This document shows, one piece after another, positions 41,783 to 52,059 of a stretch of 64,000 nucleotides of DNA. The stretch covers positions 31,707-95,706 of the forward strand of contig CBDVBZ010000002.1 of the NCBI GenBank assembly GCA_965372355.1. Direction: 5' to 3'. Numbering within the stretch: the first letter of the stretch is position 1; every line of letters starts with the position of its first letter. Origin of the DNA: CBDVBZ01 sp965372355. Lineage in GTDB: Bacteria > Krumholzibacteriota > Krumholzibacteriia > WVZY01. The notes under the pieces are model-generated. The model was not told where the DNA came from. It was given only the letters and a program-made list of their open reading frames with translations, and did no database searches. Made by a program: the position numbers and the translations under genes.

Positions 41783-44700
41783 ATGAAAAAGACTCTGCTG
41801 AGCAAGATATTCAAACCCAAGTCCGAGCGGGACTACAACCGTCACCGGGACACCGTTAGAAAGATCAACGAGCTTGCCGAGACGTTTTCTGCCTTGCGGC
41901 CGGAGGATTTTCCAGCGAAGACCGAGGAGTTCAAGGCCCGTCTGAAGGCGGGTGAGACGCTCGACGACATCCTCCCGGAGGCCTTTGCGCTTGTCAAGTC
42001 GGTGTGCCGTGCGCTGGTGGGCCAAACCTGGGATGTGTGCGGCATTGAAATCGGTTGGGAAATGGTCCCCTACGATGTCCAGCTCGTTGGCGGGATCGTT
42101 CTGCACGGGGGTGATATATCGGAGATGGCGACCGGTGAGGGCAAGACGCTGGTCGCGACGATGCCGATGTATCTCAATGCGCTCTCCGGCAAGGGCGCTC
42201 ACCTCATCACGGTCAACGACTATCTGGCCCAGCGTGACTCGGAATGGATGGGCAAGGTCTACAGGACTCTCGGGCTGACGGTTGGGTGTGTCAAGGCGGA
42301 TATCTCCAACGAGGAACGCAAGGCGGCCTACGGCGCCGATATTACCTACGGAACCAACAACGAGTTCGGGTTCGATTATCTCCGCGACAACATGAAGACA
42401 CGGGTGGAGGACAAGGTCCAGCGACAGCACTTCTACGCGATTGTCGACGAGGTGGACAGCGTGCTGATCGACGAGGCCCGAACCCCTCTCATTATTTCGG
42501 GGCCGGTGACCGCGAGCCAGTCGTCGGAGTTGTTTGCGCGTTTGCGCCCCGAGGTCGAGCGCGCCGTGCAGCTGCAGGCACGCATGATCAACACGCTGAT
42601 CTCGTTCGCCGAGAAGAACCTCGAGAGTGAGGATCAGGACGAGGAAGTGGCGATCGCGCTGCTCAAGGTGAGCCGGGGCGATCCGAAGAACTCGCGGTTT
42701 CTCAAGCTCAAGAAGGAGCCGGGTGTCGACAGAATGATCGCGAGGAAGGAAGCGGACTTCATGCGGGACAAGGCGCTCCACGAGCTCGATGAGCAGTTGT
42801 TCTACGCGGTCGACGAAAAAGGAAACACGATCAACCTGACGGACAAGGGACGCGAGGCTCTGGCGCCACAGGACCGCGAGCAGTTTGTCCTGCCCGATAT
42901 CGGCGAGGAGATGGAGAGGATCGACAACGACACGTCGATCGATCCCGCCGAGAGGGTAAAGAGGAAAGACCAACTCTACCGAGACTACGGACAGAAATCA
43001 GATGCGATTCACAATTTCAACCAGCTTCTGAAGGCGTACACGCTATTCGAGAGCGATGTCGAGTATGTGGTTCAGGACGATCGTGTGGTCATCGTCGACG
43101 AGTTTACCGGGCGACTGATGCCAGGCAGACGTTTCTCCGACGGTTTGCATCAGGCCCTCGAAGCAAAGGAACGCGTCAAGATCGAGGGTGAAACGCAGAC
43201 ACTGGCGACGATCACGCTTCAGAACTACTTTCGGATGTACGAAAAGCTCGCCGGTATGACCGGTACCGCCATCACGGAGGCCGCCGAGTTTCACAAGATC
43301 TACAAGCTCGATGTTTCGGTGGTTCCGACGAACGAGTTGGTCCGGCGCGTGGACTACGACGATCGCATCTACCGGACCAAGCGTGAGAAGTACAATTCCA
43401 TCGTCGAGGAGATCGCGCGTCTCCAGGAGAAAAACCTCCCGGTGCTTGTGGGCACGGTATCGGTCGAAGTTTCCGAGCTTATCAGCCGGCTACTCAAGAG
43501 AAAGGGTATCAATCACAACGTCCTCAACGCAAAGCATCATCAGCGTGAGGCCGAGATCGTGGCGGACGCGGGTAAGGCGGGTGCGGTGACGATCGCCACA
43601 AACATGGCGGGGCGCGGGACGGATATCAAACTTGGCCCGGGTGTCGTCAAGTGCGATGGGTGTGGTATCGGCACAAAAAAGACCTCTTGGAAGACGCGGG
43701 ACGAGGTAGAGGTCAACCCGGTCGAGTGCGCGAAGGACGTTCCCTGCGGTCTGCATATCATAGGGACCGAGCGCCACGAGGCGCGCCGCATCGATCGCCA
43801 GCTGCGGGGGCGCGCCGGGCGTCAGGGAGATCCCGGCGTCTCGTTGTTCTTTTTGTCGCTCGAGGATGATCTCATGCGGCTCTTCGGTGGCTCGCAGCGG
43901 ATCTCGGGGCTGATGGATCGGATGGGTCTCGAGGAGGGTGAGGTCATCACGCACGGGCTGGTGACGAAGGCGATCGAGCGTGCACAGCAGAAGGTCGAGA
44001 ATTACAACTTCGAGATCAGAAAACGGCTCATCGACTATGATGACGTGATGAACCGGCAGAGGGAGGCCATTTACGGCCGCCGTGATGAAATCATCGAGGC
44101 CGAGAATCTGACCGATATTCTCAAGGCGATGGTCGATGACGTCGTCGAGGACAAGGTCGCTGGCTACATCGACCTATCCGAGCTGCCGGAGAACTGGGAT
44201 CTCGCCGGATTGCTGGCCGATTTGGAGGCGACGTTCCTCTACGCGTTTCCAACGCCCGCGGGTGATATCCAGGATCTAGACGAAGAGGATCTTCGCGAGC
44301 ACGTGAAGGCGCTGGCCTACGAGGCGCTGGAGTCGCGCGAGCGCTTTCTGTTCGAACAGTTGGGCAGTTCCGAGGTGGTCGATGAGTTCAAGAAGTACGT
44401 CTTGCTTCAGACGATCGATGAGCGGTGGATGGATCATCTCCACGAGCTGGATTATCTGAAGGAGGGGATCCATTTTCGGGCATACGCGCAGAAGAACCCC
44501 CTCGTCGAGTACAAGAAGGAGGCGTTTGGTCTGTTTGGCGAGCTGAACGCGACGATCGACCAGGATGCCCTGCAGGCGTTCTTCCACGCAAGGATCGCCG
44601 CGCGCGAGCGTCGCCGCGACCTGGGCGCATCAGCGAAGGCGGTCCATCAGGATACGGGGGTCTACGCCATGCAACCGGCGGGGGGAATGGGGACGTCGGA

Positions 44701-44833
44701 AGCGATGGATCAAGCCCTCAAGCAGCCTGCCCCGAGCCAGCCCAAGAGGCGCGCGGTGAAGAAAGTCGGCCGCAACGACCCATGTCCGTGCGGGAGCGGC
44801 AAAAAGTACAAGAAGTGCCACGGCGGAGGCTAG
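41783..44833 (+). CDS. secA: preprotein translocase ATPase SecA
   Basis: A 1016-residue motor for Sec export. Walker A ATGEGKT at 116-122 and DEVDSVLIDEARTPLIIS in the DEAD part of nucleotide-binding domain 1; an elongated insert (about 245-360) in the preprotein cross-linking region; the second ATPase lobe contains ATNMAGRGTDIKLGPGV; helical scaffold and wing domains follow; the C-terminal zinc motif NDPCPCGSGKKYKKCH is complete, so SecB or lipid binding is possible. It is longer than E. coli SecA (901), as is common in FCB bacteria. The ATG at 41783 is used; a GTG nine bases upstream is also in frame. Single gene with its own upstream region. Confidence 0.98.
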   Translation: MKKTLLSKIFKPKSERDYNRHRDTVRKINELAETFSALRPEDFPAKTEEFKARLKAGETLDDILPEAFALVKSVCRALVGQTWDVCGIEIGWEMVPYDVQLVGGIVLHGGDISEMATGEGKTLVATMPMYLNALSGKGAHLITVNDYLAQRDSEWMGKVYRTLGLTVGCVKADISNEERKAAYGADITYGTNNEFGFDYLRDNMKTRVEDKVQRQHFYAIVDEVDSVLIDEARTPLIISGPVTASQSSELFARLRPEVERAVQLQARMINTLISFAEKNLESEDQDEEVAIALLKVSRGDPKNSRFLKLKKEPGVDRMIARKEADFMRDKALHELDEQLFYAVDEKGNTINLTDKGREALAPQDREQFVLPDIGEEMERIDNDTSIDPAERVKRKDQLYRDYGQKSDAIHNFNQLLKAYTLFESDVEYVVQDDRVVIVDEFTGRLMPGRRFSDGLHQALEAKERVKIEGETQTLATITLQNYFRMYEKLAGMTGTAITEAAEFHKIYKLDVSVVPTNELVRRVDYDDRIYRTKREKYNSIVEEIARLQEKNLPVLVGTVSVEVSELISRLLKRKGINHNVLNAKHHQREAEIVADAGKAGAVTIATNMAGRGTDIKLGPGVVKCDGCGIGTKKTSWKTRDEVEVNPVECAKDVPCGLHIIGTERHEARRIDRQLRGRAGRQGDPGVSLFFLSLEDDLMRLFGGSQRISGLMDRMGLEEGEVITHGLVTKAIERAQQKVENYNFEIRKRLIDYDDVMNRQREAIYGRRDEIIEAENLTDILKAMVDDVVEDKVAGYIDLSELPENWDLAGLLADLEATFLYAFPTPAGDIQDLDEEDLREHVKALAYEALESRERFLFEQLGSSEVVDEFKKYVLLQTIDERWMDHLHELDYLKEGIHFRAYAQKNPLVEYKKEAFGLFGELNATIDQDALQAFFHARIAARERRRDLGASAKAVHQDTGVYAMQPAGGMGTSEAMDQALKQPAPSQPKRRAVKKVGRNDPCPCGSGKKYKKCHGGG

Positions 44834-44925
44834 ACAGCACATCGGGCGCCGTGGCCCCTAATCCCATCCTTAGAAAAATAAGGATTGCATCGTCAGGCGG
44901 ACTGGGTTTATGTTTCTATGCCGAT

Positions 44926-44955
44926 TTGACCTAGCATGCTAATTGCTTGTAATAT
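44926..44955 (+). promoter_or_regulatory. promoter for the smg-topA-trmFO-xerC-hslVU cluster
   Basis: TTGACC (44926-44931), 18-base spacer, TAATAT (44950-44955). It lies 24 bases before the ATG of the Smg-like gene. A small CCTTA/TAAGG hairpin upstream, after secA, has no T-run. Confidence 0.55.
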
Positions 44956-44978
44956 CGTCCCATGGAGGGGCATCCAGC

Positions 44979-45434
44979 ATGGTCGACAGATTTATGGACC
45001 TCGTGGTTCTCCTGGTCGAGATGACCCGGACGAGCAATAAGTCCTTTGGTGAATTGGACAAAGAGCTGATCTCCCTCGGGTATTCCTCCGAGGAGATCGA
45101 GCAGGCCTTCTCGTGGGTTTCCAACCAGTGGCACCGTGTGGAACACGGTCTGGTGGGTGAGGGTGGAGGTATGCCCATCCGCGTTTTGAGCCCGTGGGAG
45201 AGCACGGTGCTCGACCCGGAGGCGTACAGCTATCTCCTTCGATTGCAGGCGCTGGGGCTGCTCGACGACGACCAGTTCGAGCGGATCATGTATCGAATCG
45301 TGCCGTTTCGTGGCGAGAGAGTCGGGGTCAGCGAGATCAAGGCGCTGGCCGGATCGGTGATTTTCGAACTGGGTGGCGATGAGTTCGAGAACGAGCTGCT
45401 TAATATGTTGGATGATGGCACTCAGCTAAACTAG
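44979..45434 (+). CDS. Smg/DUF494-family protein
   Basis: A 151-residue protein of the Smg (DUF494) family: MDLVVLLVEM at the start, LISLGYSSEEIEQAFSWV in the middle, and the conserved LDPEAYSYLLRLQALGLLDDDQFERIMYR in the second half. The ATG at 44979 is preceded by GGAGGGG. Function is not established; in proteobacteria smg lies with dprA and topA, and here too topA follows. It is a likely first gene of the topA operon, although 130 gene-free bases separate them. Confidence 0.88.
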   Translation: MVDRFMDLVVLLVEMTRTSNKSFGELDKELISLGYSSEEIEQAFSWVSNQWHRVEHGLVGEGGGMPIRVLSPWESTVLDPEAYSYLLRLQALGLLDDDQFERIMYRIVPFRGERVGVSEIKALAGSVIFELGGDEFENELLNMLDDGTQLN

Positions 45435-45564
45435 TGCAGTGAAATCTGATGCCGGTCGAGGCCGACTTCGTGCGGGTGTCCTCGAACGGCAGGCAGGCAG
45501 ACAACAAACATACGACTGAGATATCGCGAGCCTCCGGGGCTGCGCGTTTCTTCTTTTAAAAGAC

Positions 45565-47775
45565 ATGGCAAAACAACAATCTCTGGTCATTGTGGAGTCG
45601 CCGGCAAAGGCGAACACCATCAAGAAGTTTCTCGGCAGGAACTACAAGGTGGTGGCTTCTGTCGGTCACGTCATGGATCTCCCGAAAAACGAGCTCGGCG
45701 TCGATGTCGAGAACGGGTTCACGCCGAAGTACGTCGTGTCCAAGGGCAAGCAGAAGGTCTTGAGCCAGATAAAAAAGGATGCGAAGGCTGCCGGCGAAGT
45801 CTATCTGGCCCTTGATATGGATCGGGAGGGTGAAGCGATCGCCTGGCATCTCGAGCAGGCCATCAAGAAATCCCAATCGAACATCAAGCGAATCATCTTC
45901 AACGAGATCACCAAGACGGCGATCAAAGAGGCCATCGACAACCCCGGGGTTGTCGACCAGCGCAAGGTGGATGCCCAACAGGCCAGGCGGATCCTCGACC
46001 GGCTCGTCGGTTACCAGATTAGTCCGATCCTCTGGCAGATTTTCTATTATGGCTTGAGCGCGGGGCGCGTGCAGACCGTGGGTCTGAGACTCGTTTGCGA
46101 GCGCGAGGCCGAGATAGAGGCCTTCAAGTCGGAGGAATACTGGTCGGTTGAGGCGATGCTTCTCACGAAGAAGGGTGAGGAAGTTCCAGCCCGGCTGACA
46201 CAGATCGGAAAGGACAAGGCGGCGCTAAAGAACAAGGCACAAGTCGATCCGGTTCTCGCCGAGTTGAGAAAGAGCGAGTTCGATGTTGCCGACGTGGTCA
46301 AGAAGGAGAAAAAGCGCAACCCGCAGCCGCCGTTCATCACGAGTACATTGCAGCGGGACGCGGCGGGACGCCTTCGCTTTTCGCCCAAGAAAGTCATGAT
46401 GCTCGCCCAACAGCTCTACGAGGGCATCGATCTGGGCAAGGACGAGCGCGTCGGGTTGATCACGTATATGAGAACCGATTCCGTACGGATCGCGCCACAG
46501 GCAGTCAAGTCGGCGCGTGAGCACGTGAGCGCCGAGTTCGGCGAGGAGTACATACCGGGCAAGCCACGGATCTACAAACAGAAGAAGGGGGCACAGGACG
46601 CGCACGAAGCCATCCGGCCGACCGATGTCTCGCGGACTCCGGAATCCGTGAAGAGCTTTCTCACCAAGGACCAGTACGGCATCTACGAACTCGTCTGGCG
46701 GCGCTTTCTCGCATCGCAGATGGAGAGTGCGGTTTACGATACGACGGAAGTGTCGATCGAGGCGGGCAAGTACCGTCTGAAGGCAAATGGCCGCGTGATG
46801 AAGTTCAGAGGTTTCTTGAGTGTCTACGATGAGTCTCGCAAGGAGAATGAAACCGAGCTACCCGAAATGGCGAAGGGCGACAAGTTGGATCCCAAGTCGA
46901 TCGACGGCTCGCAGCACTTCACGGAACCACCACCGCGTTACAGCGAGGCCTCGCTGATCAAGGAACTCGAAGACGGCGGCATCGGTAGACCGAGCACATA
47001 CGCGAGTATCGTGTCGATTATCCAGGACCGCGAATACGTCGTCAAGGAAGAGGGAAGACTCAAGCCCACGACACTCGGCAGACAGGTGTGGCTCACGCTG
47101 GAAGGTTTCTTCCCCGACATATTTGACAAGTCGTTCACGGCACTGATGGAAGAAGAGCTCGACAAGGTAGAGGGTGGTGAGGACACCTGGCAGAAGGTCG
47201 TCCAGGATTTTTACACGCCGTTCCGGGGCGCGCTCGATCAGATCGACGACAAGAAGGAACGCATCAAGAGTGAACTGCAGGAAGCCACTGATCTCGAGTG
47301 TGAGAAGTGTGGGCGGAAGCTGATCAAGAAATGGGGAAGGAATGGGCAGTTTCTCGCATGCCCCGCCTACCCCGAATGCAAGTTCTCCAGGCCCCTCGAG
47401 GAAGAGGCGGAAGCCGTCCAGCTCGATTTGACATGTCCGAAGTGCGGCGGCGATCTCGTGGCCAAGGTCGGCCGCTACGGTCGCTTCGCCGCGTGCAAGA
47501 ACTATCCGGAATGTAAACATACCGAGGCGTATCCGATCGGCATGGCCTGCCCGGCGGAGGGCTGCGATGGGCATGTCGTGGAAAAGGTCACCCGCCGCGG
47601 CAAACGCTTCTACGGTTGCAACCGTTACCCCAAGTGCACGTTCGCCGCATGGGACAAGCCGATCCCCACTCCCTGCCCTGCGTGTCAGAACGCGTACGTG
47701 GTAGAGAAAACATCGACGAAGCGCGGCATCTATCTCAAGTGCCCGGAGTGCAAAGAAGAAGTCACCTCCGACTGA
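45565..47775 (+). CDS. topA: DNA topoisomerase I
   Basis: A 736-residue type IA topoisomerase relaxing negative supercoils. Toprim domain (MAKQQSLVIVESPAKANTI, acidic triad in LALDMDREGE), catalytic Tyr301 in LITYMRTDS, PPFITSTLQRDA and RPSTYASIVSII in the core; C-terminal zinc ribbons from about 575, three to four CxxC-type fingers (ECEKCGRKL, TCPKCGGDL, GMACPAEGCDG, PCPACQNAY). No strong ribosome-binding site is seen before the ATG. The trmFO ATG follows three bases after the stop, indicating tight coupling. Confidence 0.98.
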   Translation: MAKQQSLVIVESPAKANTIKKFLGRNYKVVASVGHVMDLPKNELGVDVENGFTPKYVVSKGKQKVLSQIKKDAKAAGEVYLALDMDREGEAIAWHLEQAIKKSQSNIKRIIFNEITKTAIKEAIDNPGVVDQRKVDAQQARRILDRLVGYQISPILWQIFYYGLSAGRVQTVGLRLVCEREAEIEAFKSEEYWSVEAMLLTKKGEEVPARLTQIGKDKAALKNKAQVDPVLAELRKSEFDVADVVKKEKKRNPQPPFITSTLQRDAAGRLRFSPKKVMMLAQQLYEGIDLGKDERVGLITYMRTDSVRIAPQAVKSAREHVSAEFGEEYIPGKPRIYKQKKGAQDAHEAIRPTDVSRTPESVKSFLTKDQYGIYELVWRRFLASQMESAVYDTTEVSIEAGKYRLKANGRVMKFRGFLSVYDESRKENETELPEMAKGDKLDPKSIDGSQHFTEPPPRYSEASLIKELEDGGIGRPSTYASIVSIIQDREYVVKEEGRLKPTTLGRQVWLTLEGFFPDIFDKSFTALMEEELDKVEGGEDTWQKVVQDFYTPFRGALDQIDDKKERIKSELQEATDLECEKCGRKLIKKWGRNGQFLACPAYPECKFSRPLEEEAEAVQLDLTCPKCGGDLVAKVGRYGRFAACKNYPECKHTEAYPIGMACPAEGCDGHVVEKVTRRGKRFYGCNRYPKCTFAAWDKPIPTPCPACQNAYVVEKTSTKRGIYLKCPECKEEVTSD

Positions 47776-47778
47776 TTC

Positions 47779-49140
47779 ATGAAAACCGTTCACATTATTG
47801 GTGGGGGACTCGCCGGCTGCGAGGCCGCCTGGCAGCTTGCCGACCGTGGTGTGCCTGTGCGGATGATCGAAATGCGCCCGCACGAGCCGACCGGTGCGCA
47901 TCGCACGGATCGTCTGGCGGAAATCGTCTGCTCGAATTCGTTCAAGTCGACACTTCCCGAGACCGCCTCGGGACTGTTGAAGACCGAGCTCGATATCCTG
48001 GGTTGCCGTCTGCTCGGTGTGGCGAAACGCGCGGCGGTGCCAGCGGGACACGCGTTGGCGGTCGACCGCGAGATCTTCTCCGGAGCGGTAACGGAGACCA
48101 TCGAGAACCACCCCCTCATCGATGTCACCCGGCGCCGCCAGGATGACCTCGATGTGCCGCTGCCGGCAATCATCGCCACCGGGCCTCTAACCGCCGATAC
48201 GCTTTCGCAACGCTTAAGGGATCACTGCACGAGTGACCACCTTTATTTTTATGACGCCATTGCGCCGTCGATCGACGTGGAAACCCTCAACCTGGACAGC
48301 GGCTACTGGGCGAGTCGTTACGGCAAGGGTGAGGCGGACTATTTCAACTTGCCGCTTTCGAAAAAGCAGTATACCGACCTCGTTGGCAGGATCGGCGAGG
48401 CGGAGACGGTTCGGCCCCACGAGTTCGAGGACGAGAAATTCTTCGAGTCGTGTTTGCCCGTCGAGGAGATCGTCAGACGCGGCCGAGACACACTGCGGTT
48501 TGGCCCGCTCAAGCCCCGTGGTCTCCCGGACCCGCGAACGGGCCAGGAGCCCTATGCGGTGATCCAGTTGAGACAGGAAAGCCAGAGCGGCGGTCTGCTG
48601 GGGCTGGTTGGGTTTCAGACGCGAATGACGTATGGCGCGCAAAAGGAAGTGGTCCGGTCCATCCCCGGTCTGGAGGAGGCCAGGATACTCCGGTTCGGGT
48701 CGATCCACCGCAACATCTTCCTCAACCTCCCCGTGGTTTGCGACCGTTACCAGCGCGATCGCAGCGTAACGGGGCTCTACTATGCCGGGCAGATCTGCGG
48801 TGTCGAGGGGTACGTCGAGTGCGTCATGAGCGGGCTGGTATCGGCGCTCTCGATATACGCCGACGGAGTGGGAGCCCCCATGCCGCTTTTCCCCGATGAC
48901 ACCATGATCGGGGCTCTAATGAACTATATCCACACCCCCACGAAGAATTTCCAGCCGATGAACGCCAATATGGGTGTCGTCCCCGCAACGCCAAGGCCAA
49001 AAGGACCCCGCAAGACCCGCTATCTCGCGGTGGCGCAGCGGGCCGAGCGCGCAATGAGGCGCTTCCGCGCTGACAACGACGGGTTGTTCCCGCCGGCCGG
49101 CGCGTCCGGGCCGAATGACGAGCGGGCAAATTTCGCTTAA
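47779..49140 (+). CDS. trmFO: folate-dependent tRNA(uracil-5-)-methyltransferase TrmFO
   Basis: A 453-residue FAD enzyme that methylates U54 of tRNAs using 5,10-methylene-THF. FAD-binding GGGLAG at 8-13; MIEMRPHEPTGAH; the CSNSFKS segment with a conserved cysteine; FGPLKPRGL; RQESQSGGLLGLVGFQT; YYAGQICGVEGYVE near the C-terminus. All are family signatures. It starts three bases after topA. It lies in the same topA-trmFO-xerC-hslV-hslU order as in Bacillus subtilis, unusual for a Gram-negative-like genome but recurrent in several phyla. Confidence 0.98.
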   Translation: MKTVHIIGGGLAGCEAAWQLADRGVPVRMIEMRPHEPTGAHRTDRLAEIVCSNSFKSTLPETASGLLKTELDILGCRLLGVAKRAAVPAGHALAVDREIFSGAVTETIENHPLIDVTRRRQDDLDVPLPAIIATGPLTADTLSQRLRDHCTSDHLYFYDAIAPSIDVETLNLDSGYWASRYGKGEADYFNLPLSKKQYTDLVGRIGEAETVRPHEFEDEKFFESCLPVEEIVRRGRDTLRFGPLKPRGLPDPRTGQEPYAVIQLRQESQSGGLLGLVGFQTRMTYGAQKEVVRSIPGLEEARILRFGSIHRNIFLNLPVVCDRYQRDRSVTGLYYAGQICGVEGYVECVMSGLVSALSIYADGVGAPMPLFPDDTMIGALMNYIHTPTKNFQPMNANMGVVPATPRPKGPRKTRYLAVAQRAERAMRRFRADNDGLFPPAGASGPNDERANFA

Positions 49141-49201
49141 TCAATTACGCGCATTACATTATATTCTATCGGAACCTCTTGAATGCAAAGGCCTTCGTTC
49201 G

Positions 49202-50122
49202 ATGAATATCGACAAAGCCATAGTGAAGTTCGAGATTTACCTCAACGCTGAACGCGGTCTCTCTCCAAACACCATCGAGGCGTACGCGACCGATCTGGCG
49301 CAGTTCGCCGAGTTTCTGGAACGCGTCGAGTCATCCGTTGGTGTCGATCGCGTGGGGCTCCTCGAGATTCGCGCTTTCTTGAGGGAACAGGTCGACCGGG
49401 GCTTGAGCAGCCGGTCGATGATGAGAAAAATATCATCGCTGCGGTCCTTTTTTGGATTCCTCGTCAAACGGCAGCATTGCCCGCTGGACCCGACGTTGAA
49501 CCTGTCATCGCCGCGGAAGCGTGAGTCGCTGCCGACGCTTGTCAGCGAGGATCGGATTAGTGAGATGATGACTTTGCCCGAGGTCTCGACGCTCTCCGGA
49601 GTGCGTGACAAGGCGATCCTCGAGTTCTTGTATGGAACGGGCGTTCGTCTCAGCGAGATGGTAGCGCTAGACATCGCGGACTTTATTGATGGGGGGGAAA
49701 CGCTGCGCGTTTTTGGCAAGGGCAGCAAGGAACGGCTGGTGCCGTGGGGTGGTGAGGCGAGAAAATGGTTCTTTCTGTATCAGACGAAGCGGTTTGGTGG
49801 ACGGGGAAAGTTTGACGAGCGACGCCTGAAACAGCACAGGAAATGTGCAGCGTTCTCGGCGGGCGTGGACACGGGACGGATCAGTCCCCGCACCGTTCAA
49901 AGGATCGTCGGCAAGTATCTCAGACGTGTGTCGCTGTCGGCCACCGTCAGCCCACACGTGCTGCGTCACGCGTTTGCGACACATCTGCTGGACAACGGTG
50001 CGGATCTTCGTGCCGTCCAGGAGCTGCTCGGACACGAGAGTCTCTCGACCACTCAAATCTACACGCACGTAACGCCGAAACGGTTACGGGAGACCTACCG
50101 CAAGGCGCATCCTCGATCGTAA
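49202..50122 (+). CDS. xerC: tyrosine recombinase XerC
   Basis: A 306-residue site-specific recombinase. N-terminal SAM-like DNA-binding domain (about 5-95, LSPNTIEAYATDL), catalytic domain with Arg149 (GVRLSEM), Lys in FGKGSKERLVP, His252 and Arg255 (HVLRHAFATHLL), His278 (LLGHESLS) and nucleophile Tyr287 (TQIYTHV): the complete set. With XerD it resolves chromosome dimers at dif. A charged insert (FGGRGKFDERRLKQ) lies at about 199-212. The ATG at 49202 follows AAAGG; an upstream in-frame start would overlap trmFO. Assigned XerC by position between trmFO and hslV; its partner is at 61576. Confidence 0.95.
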   Translation: MNIDKAIVKFEIYLNAERGLSPNTIEAYATDLAQFAEFLERVESSVGVDRVGLLEIRAFLREQVDRGLSSRSMMRKISSLRSFFGFLVKRQHCPLDPTLNLSSPRKRESLPTLVSEDRISEMMTLPEVSTLSGVRDKAILEFLYGTGVRLSEMVALDIADFIDGGETLRVFGKGSKERLVPWGGEARKWFFLYQTKRFGGRGKFDERRLKQHRKCAAFSAGVDTGRISPRTVQRIVGKYLRRVSLSATVSPHVLRHAFATHLLDNGADLRAVQELLGHESLSTTQIYTHVTPKRLRETYRKAHPRS

Positions 50123-50132
50123 GGAGGCACCC

Positions 50133-50663
<531 letters not shown>

Positions 50664-50686
50664 CAGCGCTTGATCGGGAGAGGGAA

Positions 50687-52039
50687 GTGATACCCCCGAT
50701 GGAAGAATTGACTCCACAAGAGATCGTCATCGAGTTGGACCGCCATATCGTGGGGCAGGGCGACGCGAAAAAAGCCGTGGCCATCGCGTTGAGAAATCGT
50801 TGGCGACGCCACCAGGCGGCGGACGACATGCGCGATGAGATACTGCCCAACAACATTGTGATGATTGGCCCGACCGGCGTCGGTAAGACGGAGATCGCGC
50901 GCCGGCTGGCGAAGCTCGTGCGTGCACCGCTCGTCAAAGTCGAGGCGTCGAACTACACCGAGGTGGGTTATGTCGGACGCGACGTGGAAAGTATCATCCG
51001 CGACCTTGTCGAAGTTTCAATCGGAATGTTGAAGTCCGAGCACCAGAAGCGGGTGAGCTTCCGTGTCGAGAAACTCGTCGAGGATCGCCTGGTCGATCTT
51101 TTTATGCCCAAATCCCAAACGCCGGGTGACGAGGATCTGGACACGCAGGAGCGGCGGGAGAGAACCCGTGAGAAGCTCAGGGCAAGGCTCAGGGCGGGCG
51201 ATCTCGAGGACAGCAAGGTAACGATTCGATCGCAGCCCAAATCGTCTCCGATGATCGAGATCTTCTCGAAGGGCGGTGTAGAAGATATGGGGATACAGTT
51301 TCCGGGTAACATCAACCCCTTTGCTCCTCAAGGGCCCAAGGAGCGCGAGTTCACGGTTCGCCAGGCTCGTGAGCAACTTCGCATGGAAGAGGCCGACAAG
51401 CTCATGGACATGGAGAAGATTGTAGAGGAGGCCAAAGAGCGGGTGGAGATGAACGGAATCGTTTTTATCGATGAGATCGACAAGATCGCCGGCGCGAGCG
51501 CGAGAGGAGGCGCACCCGATGTGTCCCGCGAAGGCGTTCAGCGGGATCTGTTGCCCATTGTCGAAGGGTCCTCGGTCAGCACGAGGCACGGCGTCATCAA
51601 GACCGATCATATCCTGTTCATCGCCGCCGGTGCGTTCAATGTGGCAAAGCCGTCGGAGCTCATACCCGAGTTTCAGGGGCGGTTTCCGATCCGCGTGGAG
51701 CTCGCTTCATTGGGGCCGGAGGAATTCGAGCGTATCTTGCGCGAGCCGGACAACTCGTTGATCAAACAGTACCAGGCGTTGCTGGCGGCGGAAGGCTGTC
51801 AGCTCGAGTTCACGGATGAGGCGATACGCGAGATCGCCCGCGTCGCGGGAGAGGCAAACGCGCGTTCGGAGAACATCGGCGCCCGCAGGCTTCAGACGGT
51901 GCTTGCCACCCTTCTCGAGGACGTTTTATTCGAGCTGCCGGAATCCAAAAAACAGCGTGCCGTTTTCACCGACGCGGATGTAAAGTCAAAGCTCGACGAG
52001 ATTCTCGCCGACGAGGATCTGACCCGATACATTCTCTAA
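50687..52039 (+). CDS. hslU: HslU ATPase subunit (ClpY)
   Basis: A 450-residue AAA+ unfoldase of the HslUV protease. It has LTPQEIVIELDRHIVGQ, Walker A GPTGVGKTE with downstream VEASNYTEVGYVGRDVE (pore GYVG), an intermediate I-domain (about 110-240), Walker B IVFIDEIDKIA, sensor GAFNVAKPSELIPEFQGRFPIRVEL and the C-terminal LTRYIL tail that docks into HslV. GTG start at 50687 preceded by GAGAGG; the ATG at 50699 is an alternative. It unfolds substrates and feeds them to HslV. Confidence 0.98.
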   Translation: MIPPMEELTPQEIVIELDRHIVGQGDAKKAVAIALRNRWRRHQAADDMRDEILPNNIVMIGPTGVGKTEIARRLAKLVRAPLVKVEASNYTEVGYVGRDVESIIRDLVEVSIGMLKSEHQKRVSFRVEKLVEDRLVDLFMPKSQTPGDEDLDTQERRERTREKLRARLRAGDLEDSKVTIRSQPKSSPMIEIFSKGGVEDMGIQFPGNINPFAPQGPKEREFTVRQAREQLRMEEADKLMDMEKIVEEAKERVEMNGIVFIDEIDKIAGASARGGAPDVSREGVQRDLLPIVEGSSVSTRHGVIKTDHILFIAAGAFNVAKPSELIPEFQGRFPIRVELASLGPEEFERILREPDNSLIKQYQALLAAEGCQLEFTDEAIREIARVAGEANARSENIGARRLQTVLATLLEDVLFELPESKKQRAVFTDADVKSKLDEILADEDLTRYIL

Positions 52040-52059
52040 ACATCAACGGAGTGTACAAG

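Noticed and set aside
49141..49175. dif-like sequence (ACGCGCATTACATTATATTC) just upstream of xerC
   Set aside because: Only a loose resemblance to XerC/XerD arms; the second arm does not match TTATGTTAAAT and the region may simply be the AT-rich xerC upstream region.
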